Source of the DNA: Amycolatopsis vastitatis | GTDB taxonomy: Bacteria > Actinomycetota > Actinomycetes > Mycobacteriales > Pseudonocardiaceae | Length of the DNA: 64,000 nucleotides | Direction: 5' to 3' | NCBI RefSeq assembly: GCF_002234595.1 | Contig: NZ_NMUL01000030.1 | Coordinates: 248,001-312,000 of the forward strand | In this document: one piece after another, positions 9,266 to 17,674 of the stretch | How the letters are laid out: each line of letters starts with the position of its first letter | How positions within the stretch are numbered: position 1 is the first letter of the stretch | The notes under the pieces: generated by a model | Told to the model about the DNA's origin: nothing | The model's database searches: none | Seen by the model: only the letters and a program-made list of their open reading frames with translations | Made by a program: the position numbers and the translations under genes

Positions 9266-9604
9266 TCAGTCCCGTTCGGGCCAGTCGAGAACCTGCAGCA
9301 GGACTTCGTCGGGCGGGCCGTCGACCGGGCCACGCACGGGCGGTGCGCCGGGCCTGCCCCAGTCGCCCGGTGCGAACCGCGCGCCGATGGTGTGCATCTT
9401 CTCGTCCGCCAGATCGATCGAGACCACGTCCTGGTGGGTGCCGGTGGTGTGGTGGCCGACGAGCCGGTCCGGGGCGGCCGAGCCCGCCGGCACGCCCTTC
9501 CAGAGCCAGCCGCGCTGACGGGACAGGAAGAGGGCGCTGCTGGCTTTTTCCCAGGCGAGCGGAACTTTCGACCAGGAGTCGGGGGAATCGTTGCGGTCCG
9601 GCAT
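9266..9604 (-). CDS. Small protein of unknown function (112 aa)
   Basis: I do not recognise this protein. It is soluble, with no signal or membrane segment, and rich in Trp and Asp; it has a central HHTTGTHQDVVSIDLADEK stretch and ends in DWPERD. The ATG at 9604 has GAAGG 8 nt upstream; a GTG three codons earlier is the alternative. It is 105 nt upstream of the P450 gene on the same strand and has a palindrome at 9621-9638 just before it. The GC-rich third positions support real coding. Confidence 0.6.
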   Translation of the reverse strand: MPDRNDSPDSWSKVPLAWEKASSALFLSRQRGWLWKGVPAGSAAPDRLVGHHTTGTHQDVVSIDLADEKMHTIGARFAPGDWGRPGAPPVRGPVDGPPDEVLLQVLDWPERD

Positions 9605-9620
9605 GCTGGGCACCTTCTCG

Positions 9621-9638
9621 TGTCACACGAATGTGACA
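9621..9638. promoter_or_regulatory. Palindrome TGTCACA-N4-TGTGACA, candidate operator
   Basis: Perfect 7-bp arms (9621-9627 and 9632-9638) around CGAA, 16 nt upstream of the start of the 112-aa gene. The layout is like a dimeric repressor or CRP-type site. No regulator gene is adjacent on that side, so the binder is unknown. Confidence 0.45.
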
Positions 9639-9832
9639 GCAACGGAAACCACCGTTTTCGCCCGATCGGGTGGCAAGTCGAAGAAACCGGGCGCCACAAA
9701 ACGGGAGAAGCGCGCAATGGTCCCGCTTCGGGCGGTTCCGTCGGAAAAGAACGGTCTGGCGTGGCCGCGCGAGTGTGCGGTATTGTCGGCCGGTGGGCCG
9801 CGAGTGGCCCGCATTCCTGAGGGGGAGACACG

Positions 9833-10951
9833 ATGAACGCGACTCGGTCACGCCTGCGCAAATCCGCCGGAATCATTTCCGTGATTGTCTCGGCGGTCGC
9901 GGTGTCGGCCGCCGTGGCGGCACCCGTTTCGGCCGCCACGACATCGGTTCCGGACGGGTGGAACGCGACCGGTGCCGCCACCGGGTGCCCGGCGGGCGTC
10001 CGTCTCCTGGCCCCGGCGCAGCCGACCGCTTTCTACGCCGCGCACCCGGAGGCGCTGGTGCCTCCGGGCGGCGGGCGCGCGGGCGCGGGAATTCTGCGGA
10101 CCGCCCGGCGGAACGCGGACGCCCGCCTGCACTGGCGGACCGAGCTGACCTGCCGCCCGGGGCATCCGGGGCGTCCCGTCCAGCCCGCCCGCCAGCGTGC
10201 CGCGGGTACGACGGCCAACGGGGCCTCGACCAACTGGTCGGGCTACGTCACGAACAACGGTCCCGGGTACCTCGGCGCCGCGATGGAGTGGCTGGTGCCC
10301 TCGGTCGACCCGTCGAATCCGAACAACGCCCAAGCCTCGATCTGGCCGGGGATCGGCACGGGGAACTCGACGACCGACACCCTCGTGCAGGCCGGCACCC
10401 AGCAGACCGGATTCACCTCCACCAGCTGCACGAAAGGCAGTTGCGTTTCCCAGTGGAACGCTCTCTACAGTTTCTGGTTCGAGACGTTTCCGCAAGAACC
10501 CGAGCAGGAGATCACCAATCTGACCGCGTCGCCGGGTGACGATGTTTCCGCGATCGCCGAATACGATCCGGTGAGCGGCCAGGCCTACTTCGAGCTGGCC
10601 GACTACACCACGAATGAGGGCGTCTACTATTATCAGCCCGTGACGGGCTCGGCGATCGGCTCCGGCAGCCAGGCGGAGTGGATCATCGAGCGGCCCGAAA
10701 CGTGCAATCTGGGCTGTTCCTGGTGGAAACTCCAGAACTTCGGGAACGAGCCGATCATCAACGCCCAGGCCGTCGAAGGGTCGACGTGGGACCAGGTGAC
10801 CTACGCCGACGCCGCCGGGACCAACCCGGCCTCGATGACGCTGTACGACTGCGCGGGCGACCAGCTCGCCGGAGTCGGGCCGATCACCGGCTTCACCGAC
10901 TTCACCACGTCTTGGCTCAGGTACGGCAATTTCGACAACGCACCCTGCTGA
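9833..10951 (+). CDS. Secreted G1-family (eqolisin-like) peptidase
   Basis: 372 residues with a Sec signal peptide (RKSAGIISVIV...VSA, cut near residue 34) and a pro-region of ~90 residues. The mature part has the glutamic-peptidase signature: TNWSGYV, then an LVQAGTQ segment with Gln186, and AEWIIERPE with Glu282. These match the Gln/Glu catalytic dyad of scytalidoglutamic peptidase-type enzymes, which are acid peptidases. Four cysteines (SCTKGSC, CNLGC) may form disulfides outside the cell. GGGGGAGACACG precedes the ATG. It is probably an extracellular protease working at low pH; activity is inferred from conserved residues. Confidence 0.8.
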   Translation: MNATRSRLRKSAGIISVIVSAVAVSAAVAAPVSAATTSVPDGWNATGAATGCPAGVRLLAPAQPTAFYAAHPEALVPPGGGRAGAGILRTARRNADARLHWRTELTCRPGHPGRPVQPARQRAAGTTANGASTNWSGYVTNNGPGYLGAAMEWLVPSVDPSNPNNAQASIWPGIGTGNSTTDTLVQAGTQQTGFTSTSCTKGSCVSQWNALYSFWFETFPQEPEQEITNLTASPGDDVSAIAEYDPVSGQAYFELADYTTNEGVYYYQPVTGSAIGSGSQAEWIIERPETCNLGCSWWKLQNFGNEPIINAQAVEGSTWDQVTYADAAGTNPASMTLYDCAGDQLAGVGPITGFTDFTTSWLRYGNFDNAPC

Positions 10952-10995
10952 ACACCTCGCCGGGGTACCGCTGCCGCAGAGAGGAGCGCGGGACC

Positions 10996-11421
10996 ATGCG
11001 CCTTCCCGTGGTCGCCATGCTGGTCACGTGCGTCGCCACCGCGGTCGCGGCCTGCTCGGCCACGACGCAGCCGAGCGGGTTCGACGTCTGCGGCACCCAT
11101 CTGAACACCGGCGCGAACATTCCGGCCAAGACGACGCTCCCGGCACCACGCCCGGAGCAGCTGCGACCGGCCCCGGCGAAGTCCGTGCTTCCCGGGCCGG
11201 TCGCCGGTCCCACGTCGAACGTCGTCTACCTGGCGACCGCGGACTGCGACACCGGAGCGCTGGTCACGGTCGACCCGGCGACGGCCACCAGGCTGGTGGG
11301 GGCCGCCTACGCCCGCGATGGGGGTGTCGCGGCCCTCGTGCTGACGACGTCGGACAAGGTCACCGTGCGCGCCTGGCGCGGCGGGACCATGACGGGGATC
11401 ATCACGCTGCCGCCGGCCTGA
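10996..11421 (+). CDS. Small lipoprotein of unknown function
   Basis: 141 residues. The signal peptide has a lipobox ending VAAC with Cys20. The mature part has two more cysteines (DVCG and DCDTG) that could pair, and a compact beta-rich C-terminus (TVRAWRGGTMTGIITLPP). It lies 44 nt after the peptidase gene and is probably co-transcribed. No family is recognised; a role in surface anchoring or modulation of the peptidase is only a guess. Confidence 0.7.
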   Translation: MRLPVVAMLVTCVATAVAACSATTQPSGFDVCGTHLNTGANIPAKTTLPAPRPEQLRPAPAKSVLPGPVAGPTSNVVYLATADCDTGALVTVDPATATRLVGAAYARDGGVAALVLTTSDKVTVRAWRGGTMTGIITLPPA

Positions 11422-11484
11422 GCGGCTTCGGCACTTCATCGGCGTCGCTCTGACCTGGGTGGCCGGCGCACTAGGCTGAGGCGA

Positions 11485-12687
11485 ATGAGCGCGGCACCCA
11501 CCCCGGAGCAGTCGATGGTCGAAACCCGGCACCAGACCCGGTTGCTCACGCTGCTCCGGGACGAGGGCCCGATGTCGCGGGTCGAGCTGGGGGAGCGCCT
11601 GGAGCTGCCGCGCGCCCGGGTGGGCGCCGAGGTGGCGCGGCTCGCCGAGGTCGGGCTCGTCGAGGCGGCGGGGCCGTCGGCCAGCCGGGGCGGGCGGCGC
11701 TCGACGCTGGTCCGGCTCGCGGGGGAGCTGCGGGTCCTCGCGGTGGACGTCGGCGCGACGTCGGTCGGGGTGGCGGTCACCGACGCTTCGTGCGAGGTGC
11801 TCGCGCACGCCGTCGAGGACTGCGACGTGCGGCAGGGGCCGCACCCGGTGCTCCGGCGGGTGGCGGAGCTCGCCGCGAAGGTCCGGGACGAGGCGCCAGG
11901 GCGGCTGATCGCGGCGGGCATCGGGCTGCCCGGGCCGGTCAGCTTCGCCGAGGGGATGGCCGTCGCGCCGCCGATCATGCCCGGCTGGGACCGGTTCAAC
12001 GTGCGCGACCACCTCGGCGGGCTCTGGGGCTGCCCGGTCGCGGTGGACAACGACGTCAACGCGATGGCGCTCGGGGAGCGGCACGCCGGGGTCGCGCGCT
12101 CGACCGACGACCTGATGTTCGTCAAGATCGGCACCGGGATCGGCTGCGGGATCGTGCTCGGCGGCAAGGTGTACCGCGGGGTCGCGGGCACGGCGGGCGA
12201 CATCGGGCACATCCGGCTCGACGAGTACGGCCCGACCTGCGCGTGCGGCGAGGTCGGCTGCCTGGAGGCCTACTTCGGCGGGGCCGCGCTGGCTCGCGAC
12301 GGGCTGGCCCTGGCGCGCAGCGGCCGTTCGGCGCACCTGGCCCAGGTGGCCGCCGAACGCGGCGCCGTCACGGCCCGCGACGTCGGCCAGGCGGCCGCGG
12401 CGGGCGACTCCGGCGCGGTCAACCTCATCCGCGACGGCGGGCGCCGGCTCGGCCAGGTCGTCGCGTCGCTGGTCAGCTTCATCAACCCGGGGATGGTGGT
12501 GATCGGCGGCGGGGTGGCGCAGCTCGGGCACCAGCTGCTCGCCGAGGTGCGCAGCGCGGTGTACCGGCGCTCGCTGCCGCTGGCGACCGGGAACCTGCCG
12601 ATCGTGCTGTCCGAGCTGGGCGAGACGGCGGGCGTGATCGGGGCCGCGTGGTCGGCCACGGACCGGGCTTTCACGCTCAGCAGCTGA
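11485..12687 (+). CDS. ROK-family transcriptional regulator
   Basis: 400 residues. The N-terminal ~80 residues form a winged helix (RLLTLLRDEGPMSRVELGERLELPRARVGAEVARL), followed by the ROK sugar-kinase-like fold: LAVDVGATSVGVAVTD phosphate loop, DNDVNAMALGE, and a zinc site CACGEVGCLEAY. Regulators of this layout (NagC/Mlc/XylR type) repress sugar genes and respond to a sugar. It stands alone between the lipoprotein gene and the second ROK gene, and could act on the downstream operon. A second start 10 codons downstream (MVETRH) is possible. Confidence 0.9.
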   Translation: MSAAPTPEQSMVETRHQTRLLTLLRDEGPMSRVELGERLELPRARVGAEVARLAEVGLVEAAGPSASRGGRRSTLVRLAGELRVLAVDVGATSVGVAVTDASCEVLAHAVEDCDVRQGPHPVLRRVAELAAKVRDEAPGRLIAAGIGLPGPVSFAEGMAVAPPIMPGWDRFNVRDHLGGLWGCPVAVDNDVNAMALGERHAGVARSTDDLMFVKIGTGIGCGIVLGGKVYRGVAGTAGDIGHIRLDEYGPTCACGEVGCLEAYFGGAALARDGLALARSGRSAHLAQVAAERGAVTARDVGQAAAAGDSGAVNLIRDGGRRLGQVVASLVSFINPGMVVIGGGVAQLGHQLLAEVRSAVYRRSLPLATGNLPIVLSELGETAGVIGAAWSATDRAFTLSS

Positions 12688-12743
12688 CCATTGCTGGCTA
12701 CTATCAGTTACTGAACGCGTCCACAATGTAATGCCAGAACGCC

Positions 12744-12776
12744 ACAGACTTTTGCATCTCATGATCGAAAGTCTGT
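12744..12776. promoter_or_regulatory. Inverted repeat ACAGACTTT...AAAGTCTGT, candidate ROK operator
   Basis: Perfect 9-bp arms at 12744-12752 and 12768-12776 with a 15-nt spacer, in the gap between the two ROK genes. A third copy of AAAGTCTGT lies at 12875-12883, just past the predicted promoter. Repeated half-sites next to a ROK gene are typical of an operator of that regulator or its neighbour. Confidence 0.6.
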
Positions 12777-12830
12777 CCGGTTTCGCACGTCTATCCGGGT
12801 GAAAACGGCCCATGACGCGCCGGTGTCACC

Positions 12831-12883
12831 TTGACGAGTGATGCGAGTCACCCTACTTTCGCTGCCGGAGCGACAAAGTCTGT
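12831..12883 (+). promoter_or_regulatory. Predicted promoter TTGACG-N17-TACTTT with AAAGTCTGT site downstream
   Basis: The -35 TTGACG (12831-12836) and -10 TACTTT (12854-12859) are separated by 17 nt. The AAAGTCTGT half-site at 12875-12883 lies about 10 nt after the expected start of transcription, where a bound repressor would block the operon that begins with the ROK gene at 12911. Confidence 0.6.
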
Positions 12884-12910
12884 TCAGTAGCTGCGCAAGA
12901 TGGGGGCACC

Positions 12911-14089
12911 GTGGCCGTCACCGAACCGAGGCGAGCCGGCCCGCGGACGGCGAACCTGGCCGCGGTGCTGCGGGCGCTGCGCACCGGCCCGCTCTCGCGC
13001 ACCCAGCTGGCGGCCCGCTGCGGGATCGCGAAGTCGGCGGTTCCCGGCCTGCTCTCCGAACTCGCCGAGCGCGGCCTCGTCCGGCCCGCCGGGGTGCTCC
13101 CCGGCAACGGGCGGCCGAGCCGGCTGGTCGAACTGCACGGCGAAGACGCGTACGCGCTGGCTCTGGGTATCGAGGCCGACCGGCTGTCGGCGCTGGTCAC
13201 CGACCTCTCCGGCCGGGTCCTGGCCGAGCGGGCGGAGGCCGTCGACGTCGCTGGGCTCGGTCTCCAACGAGGCATGGACGAGCTCGCCCGCCTGGCCAGG
13301 GCAGTGCTGCCCGGTCCACCGGCCGGGGTCGCGATCTCGGTGCCCGGGCTGGTCGACCCGGCCGCCGCCGTGCTGCGGTTCGCGCCGGCGCTGCGCTGGC
13401 GGGACGCGGAAATCGCCGGTCTCATGGCGGCCCGGCTGGCCGTCCCGGCCGACGCCGTCGCCGTGGACAACGACGCCAACCTCGGTGCGCTCGCCGAGTC
13501 GGTCGCGGGCACCGGGACCGAGCTCTTCTACCTCGGCGGCGGGACGGCCGTCGGCGGTGGGTTCGTCTCCGGCGGCACGATCCTGCGTGGCGCGCGCGGC
13601 TTCGCGGGCGAGGTCGGGCACATCGCCGTCGACCCGTCCGGCGAACGCTGCTCCTGCGGCCGGACGGGCTGCCTGGCGACGAAGGCGAACCTGGCCGCGC
13701 TCCTGCGCGCGGCCGCCGCGCCGGGCGACCCGTTGCACGATCCCGCCCCCGGTGTCGAAGGCCGCGTCGCCCTGCTCAAGGACCGCGTCCGGCGCGGCGA
13801 CCAGCGGGCGGTGACGGCGGTCCACGAACTCGGCGTCGCACTGGGCATCGCACTGTCCACTGTGGTCGATGTGCTCGACCCGGACGTCATCGTGCTCGGC
13901 GGCTACTTCGCGGAACTGGGGGAGTGGCTGGTCGAACCGGTCCGTGTCGAACTCGCCGCCCGGCCGCTCGGCCAGGCCCGGGTCGTCCCGTCCGCGCTCG
14001 GCCTGAAAGCCCCGCTGCGGGGGGCCGCGTCCCTGGCGGCCGAGCGGCTGTTCGCGAACCTGGCGCTCGCCGAGGAGGCCACGGTATGA
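12911..14089 (+). CDS. ROK-family regulator of the sugar operon
   Basis: 392 residues. A winged helix at the N-terminus (LAAVLRALRTGPLSRTQLAARCGIAKSAVPGLLSELAERGL) is joined to a ROK domain with VDNDANLGAL, the GGGTAVGGGFV stretch and zinc ligands in CSCGRTGCLATKAN. The GTG start follows GATGGGGGCACC. Its stop overlaps the start of the ABC ATPase gene (ATGA), so it is the first gene of the transporter operon and very likely its local, self-regulated repressor. The inducing sugar is unknown. Confidence 0.9.
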   Translation: MAVTEPRRAGPRTANLAAVLRALRTGPLSRTQLAARCGIAKSAVPGLLSELAERGLVRPAGVLPGNGRPSRLVELHGEDAYALALGIEADRLSALVTDLSGRVLAERAEAVDVAGLGLQRGMDELARLARAVLPGPPAGVAISVPGLVDPAAAVLRFAPALRWRDAEIAGLMAARLAVPADAVAVDNDANLGALAESVAGTGTELFYLGGGTAVGGGFVSGGTILRGARGFAGEVGHIAVDPSGERCSCGRTGCLATKANLAALLRAAAAPGDPLHDPAPGVEGRVALLKDRVRRGDQRAVTAVHELGVALGIALSTVVDVLDPDVIVLGGYFAELGEWLVEPVRVELAARPLGQARVVPSALGLKAPLRGAASLAAERLFANLALAEEATV

Positions 14090-15582
14090 GCCTGCTTTCC
14101 GTCCGCGGGATCGTGAAGACCTTCCCGGGGGTCCGCGCCCTCGACGGCGTCGACGTCGACGTCGAACCCGGCGAGGTGCACTGCCTGCTCGGCCAGAACG
14201 GCGCCGGGAAGTCGACGCTGATCAAGGTCCTGTCCGGCGCGCACCGGCCGGACGCGGGGGAGATCACCTGGGCAGGCGAGCGCGTCGAACTCGCGTCGCC
14301 GGTCGACGCCCTGCGCCTGGGCATCGCCACGATGTACCAGGAGCTCGACCTGGTGCCCGGGCTTTCGGTGGCGGACAACATCTTCCTCGGCCACGAACGC
14401 GCCCGCTTCGGGTTCACGCGGGTCTCCCAGGCCCGTGCCGAGGCCGCCCGCCTGATGGCCCGGCTCGGGCACCCGGGCATCCGGCCGTCGACCGAGGTCG
14501 GCAAGCTCTCCGCCGCCGGGCAGCAGCTCGTGTCGATGGCCCGCGCGCTGGCCCACGACGCCCGGCTGCTCGTGATGGACGAACCCACCGCCGCGCTGGC
14601 CGGCGAGGAGGTCGACAACCTCTTCCGCATCGTCGGCGAGCTGACCGCCGGCGGCGTCGCGGTCGTCTACATCTCCCACCGGCTCGAAGAGCTGCGCCGG
14701 ATCGGCCACCGGGTGACCGTGCTCAAGGACGGCCGGACCGTCGGCACCGGTCTCGACGCCGCCTCGACGCCGACCGCCGACCTGGTCGCGCTGATGGCCG
14801 GGCGCAAGGTCGAGACGGTCTTCGGGCCGCGCCACGACGGCCATGCCAGGCCGGAGACGGCCCTCGAAGTCGAGCACCTTTCCCGGCAAGGCGAGTTCGA
14901 GGACGTGAGCTTCACCGTCCACGCCGGGGAGGTCGTCGGCATCGCAGGTCTGGTCGGCTCGGGCCGCAGTGAGCTGCTGGAGACGATCTTCGGTGCCCGC
15001 AAGGCCGACCGCGGGACCGTGACGGTGCAGGACAAACCGCTCGGACCCGGCGTGCGGGCGGCCGTCAAGGCGGGCGTCGGCCTCGCACCCGAGGAGCGCA
15101 AGAGCCAGGGCCTGCTGCTGGACCTGCCGGTGGTGCACAACGTGACCCTGGCCAGCCTCGGCCGGTACGCGAAGCTCGGGTTCACCGAGCGCGCCAAGGA
15201 GCTGGACGACGCCGGCGCGAGCCTGCGGCGCCTCGACCTGCGGCCCGCCGATCCGCGACGGATCGTCCGCACGCTGTCCGGCGGCAACCAGCAGAAGGCC
15301 GTGCTCGCGCGGTGGCTGGTCCGCGGGTGCCGGGTGCTGCTGCTCGACGAGCCGACGCGGGGCGTCGACGTCGGCGCCCGCGCGGAGCTGTACCGGCTGA
15401 TCGACGAGCTGGCCGCGGCCGGCGTGGCGATCGTGCTGGTGTCCAGCGAAATCCCCGAGGTGCTCGGGCTGTCCGACCGGGTGCTGGTGCTGCGCGAGGG
15501 CCGTGTCCTCGCCGACCGGCGCTCCGGCGGGCTGACCGAGGCCGAGGTGCTCGACGTGATTCTCGAGGGGAGCGCGGCATGA
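14086..15582 (+). CDS. Sugar ABC transporter ATPase, two nucleotide-binding domains (RbsA-like)
   Basis: 498 residues with two fused ATPase domains, the norm for CUT2 sugar importers. Domain 1 has Walker A GQNGAGKST (residues 36-44), a weak signature LSAAGQQL and Walker B LLVMDEPTAAL. Domain 2 has a degenerate Walker A (GLVGSGRSELL), a good signature LSGGNQQK and Walker B VLLLDEPTRGVD. This asymmetry is typical of the family. It overlaps the ROK gene upstream and the permease gene downstream by 4 nt each. It powers import of the sugar bound by the product of the gene at 16589. Confidence 0.95.
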   Translation: MSLLSVRGIVKTFPGVRALDGVDVDVEPGEVHCLLGQNGAGKSTLIKVLSGAHRPDAGEITWAGERVELASPVDALRLGIATMYQELDLVPGLSVADNIFLGHERARFGFTRVSQARAEAARLMARLGHPGIRPSTEVGKLSAAGQQLVSMARALAHDARLLVMDEPTAALAGEEVDNLFRIVGELTAGGVAVVYISHRLEELRRIGHRVTVLKDGRTVGTGLDAASTPTADLVALMAGRKVETVFGPRHDGHARPETALEVEHLSRQGEFEDVSFTVHAGEVVGIAGLVGSGRSELLETIFGARKADRGTVTVQDKPLGPGVRAAVKAGVGLAPEERKSQGLLLDLPVVHNVTLASLGRYAKLGFTERAKELDDAGASLRRLDLRPADPRRIVRTLSGGNQQKAVLARWLVRGCRVLLLDEPTRGVDVGARAELYRLIDELAAAGVAIVLVSSEIPEVLGLSDRVLVLREGRVLADRRSGGLTEAEVLDVILEGSAA

Positions 15583-16592
15583 CCGAGACCCAAGCACCGC
15601 CCCAGGAAGCGACTCCCGTCGAGCGGAGGCGGTTCGCTTTCTCCGCCGACCCGCGGCTGCTCGGCCTGGCGGGCGTGCTCGTCGTGCTGTGCCTGGTCGG
15701 CCAGTTCACCCGGCCCGAGCTGTTCTTCACCGAAAGCAACATCTCGACGATCCTGCGGCTGGCCGCGGCGATCGGCGTGGTCAGCGTCGGGATGACGTTC
15801 GTGATCATCAGCGGCGGCATCGACCTGTCGGTCGGCTCGATGGTCGGCCTGGCCGGCGTCTGGCTGACGACTTTGGCGACACAGTCGTACGGCCCCTGGG
15901 TGATGGTCCTCTGTGGACTCGCGGTCGGGCTCGGCTGCGGCCTGGTCAACGGCGTGCTCGTCGCCTACGGCAAGGTCGTGCCATTCATCGCGACCCTGGC
16001 CATGTACGTCTCGGCACGCGGGCTGGCCGAGCGGATCAGCGGCCGGCGCACCCAGGTCGTCGCCGACCAGGACTTCCTCGCCTTCTTCCGCGGCGGCTTC
16101 CTCGGCATCCCGACGCTGATCTGGCTGTTCGCGCTGGTCTTCGCGGTCGGCTGGGTGGTGCTCAACCGCACCACCTTCGGCCGCCGGACGTACGCGGTCG
16201 GCGGCAACGCCGAGGCGTCGCGGCTGGCCGGGATCAACGTCAAGCGCCACCTCGCGCTCGTCTACGGCGTGGCCGGGCTGTGCTGCGGGATCGCCGCGCT
16301 CATGGTCGTCGCGCGGACGACGGCGGGCGCGTCGACCAACGGCATGTTCTACGAGCTCGACGCGATCGCGGCGGTGGTCATCGGCGGCACCCTGCTGACC
16401 GGCGGCCGCGGCTCGCTCATCGGCACCCTCGTCGGCGTGCTGATCTTCACGGTGCTGTCGAACATCTTCACGCTCAACAACCTGGACACCGACATCCAGA
16501 ACATCGCCAAGGGCGTGATCATCGTGCTCGCCGTGCTCCTGCAGTTCCGGGCCCGCAAATCCAAGACCCAGTCACCCTGGAGGTCGTCATGA
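15579..16592 (+). CDS. Sugar ABC transporter permease (RbsC-like)
   Basis: 337 residues with 8-10 membrane helices. It carries the BPD_transp_2 hallmark GMTFVIISGGIDLSVGSMVGLAG near residue 88 and the GRRTYAVGGNAEASRLAGINV loop that couples to the ATPase. The start overlaps the ATPase stop, and its stop overlaps the binding-protein start. It forms the membrane channel (as a homodimer) of the CUT2 importer. Confidence 0.95.
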   Translation: MTETQAPPQEATPVERRRFAFSADPRLLGLAGVLVVLCLVGQFTRPELFFTESNISTILRLAAAIGVVSVGMTFVIISGGIDLSVGSMVGLAGVWLTTLATQSYGPWVMVLCGLAVGLGCGLVNGVLVAYGKVVPFIATLAMYVSARGLAERISGRRTQVVADQDFLAFFRGGFLGIPTLIWLFALVFAVGWVVLNRTTFGRRTYAVGGNAEASRLAGINVKRHLALVYGVAGLCCGIAALMVVARTTAGASTNGMFYELDAIAAVVIGGTLLTGGRGSLIGTLVGVLIFTVLSNIFTLNNLDTDIQNIAKGVIIVLAVLLQFRARKSKTQSPWRSS

Positions 16593-17644
16593 CCGAACAC
16601 CCCTTCCTCGGCCGCCGGGGATTCCTGCTGGGCGGGGCCGCGGTCGGCGCCGGCGCGCTGCTGGCCGGGTGCACGTCGAACACGCCCGCGAACTCGGAGT
16701 CGAACGCGCCGGTCGCCAACGCGGGCAGCAACGCCCAGCCGGGCAAGCCGGTCACCATCGGCTTCTCCGCGCCGGCCGCCGACCACGGCTGGATCGCGGC
16801 GATCACGAAGAACGCCAAGGCCCAGGCCCAGAAGTTCAGCGAGGTGAAGTTCAACGCGACCGAGGGCACCAACGACGTCAACCAGCAGATTTCGCAGGTG
16901 GAGACGCTGATCAACGCCAAGGTCGACGTGCTGGTGATCCTGCCCTTCGACGGCAAGGCGCTCACCGCGGCCGGCCAGCAGGCGATGGACGCGGGCATCC
17001 CGGTGATCAACCTCGACCGCGTCTTCGACACGCCGCTGGCGTACCGGACGTGGATCGGCGGCGACAACTACCGGATGGGCGTCAACGCGGGCAATTACAT
17101 CGTCGCGGAGCTCAAGAAGAAGAACGTGGCGAACCCGGTCATCGGCGAGGTCGCCGGGATCGACTCGCTGCCGCTGACCCAGGAACGCAGCAAGGGTTTC
17201 AAGGACGCGCTGGGCCGCGCCGGGTTCAAGGTCGGCCCGCGCGTGTCGGCGCAGTTCACGTCGGAGTCGGGGGAACAGCAGACCGCGAACCTGCTCCAGG
17301 GCGCGCCCAAGCTCGACGCCCTGTGGAACCACGACGACGACCAGGGCATCGGCGTCAACGCCGCGATCGACACCGCGGGCCGCAAGGAGTTCGTCATGGT
17401 CGGCGGCGCCGGCTCGAAGAACATGATGAACCTGATCAAGGCCGACTCCTCGCCGATCAAGGCGACCGTGCTCTACAGCCCGTCGATGGCCTCGACGGCG
17501 GTGGCGCTCGCCCGCCTGCTCGGGCAGGGCAAGGGCATCGGCGACCTGGCCGAGCACGACATCCCGGCGGAGATCACCACGTATTCGGCGGTCGTGACGA
17601 AGGAGAACGTCGACCAGTACCTCGACGTCGGCTTCGACTCCTGA
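16589..17644 (+). CDS. Sugar ABC transporter substrate-binding lipoprotein (RbsB-like)
   Basis: 351 residues. A twin-arginine motif (RRGFLLGG, Arg9-Arg10) comes before a lipobox LLAGC with Cys28, so it is probably a Tat-exported lipoprotein. The mature part is a Peripla_BP_4 fold: VTIGFSAPAADHGW, NQQISQVETLINAKVDVLVILP, and GIPVINLDRVF. The sequence DALWNHDDDQGIGV is typical of pentose/inositol binders. Overlap with the permease gene shows it belongs to the same operon. Confidence 0.93.
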   Translation: MTEHPFLGRRGFLLGGAAVGAGALLAGCTSNTPANSESNAPVANAGSNAQPGKPVTIGFSAPAADHGWIAAITKNAKAQAQKFSEVKFNATEGTNDVNQQISQVETLINAKVDVLVILPFDGKALTAAGQQAMDAGIPVINLDRVFDTPLAYRTWIGGDNYRMGVNAGNYIVAELKKKNVANPVIGEVAGIDSLPLTQERSKGFKDALGRAGFKVGPRVSAQFTSESGEQQTANLLQGAPKLDALWNHDDDQGIGVNAAIDTAGRKEFVMVGGAGSKNMMNLIKADSSPIKATVLYSPSMASTAVALARLLGQGKGIGDLAEHDIPAEITTYSAVVTKENVDQYLDVGFDS

Positions 17645-17674
17645 CTCTCGCAAGGCACACAAAGAAGGAGGGGT

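Noticed and set aside
7721..9820. A 699-residue + strand open frame
   Set aside because: It is antisense to the P450 gene, whose I-helix, ExxR and heme loop are intact.
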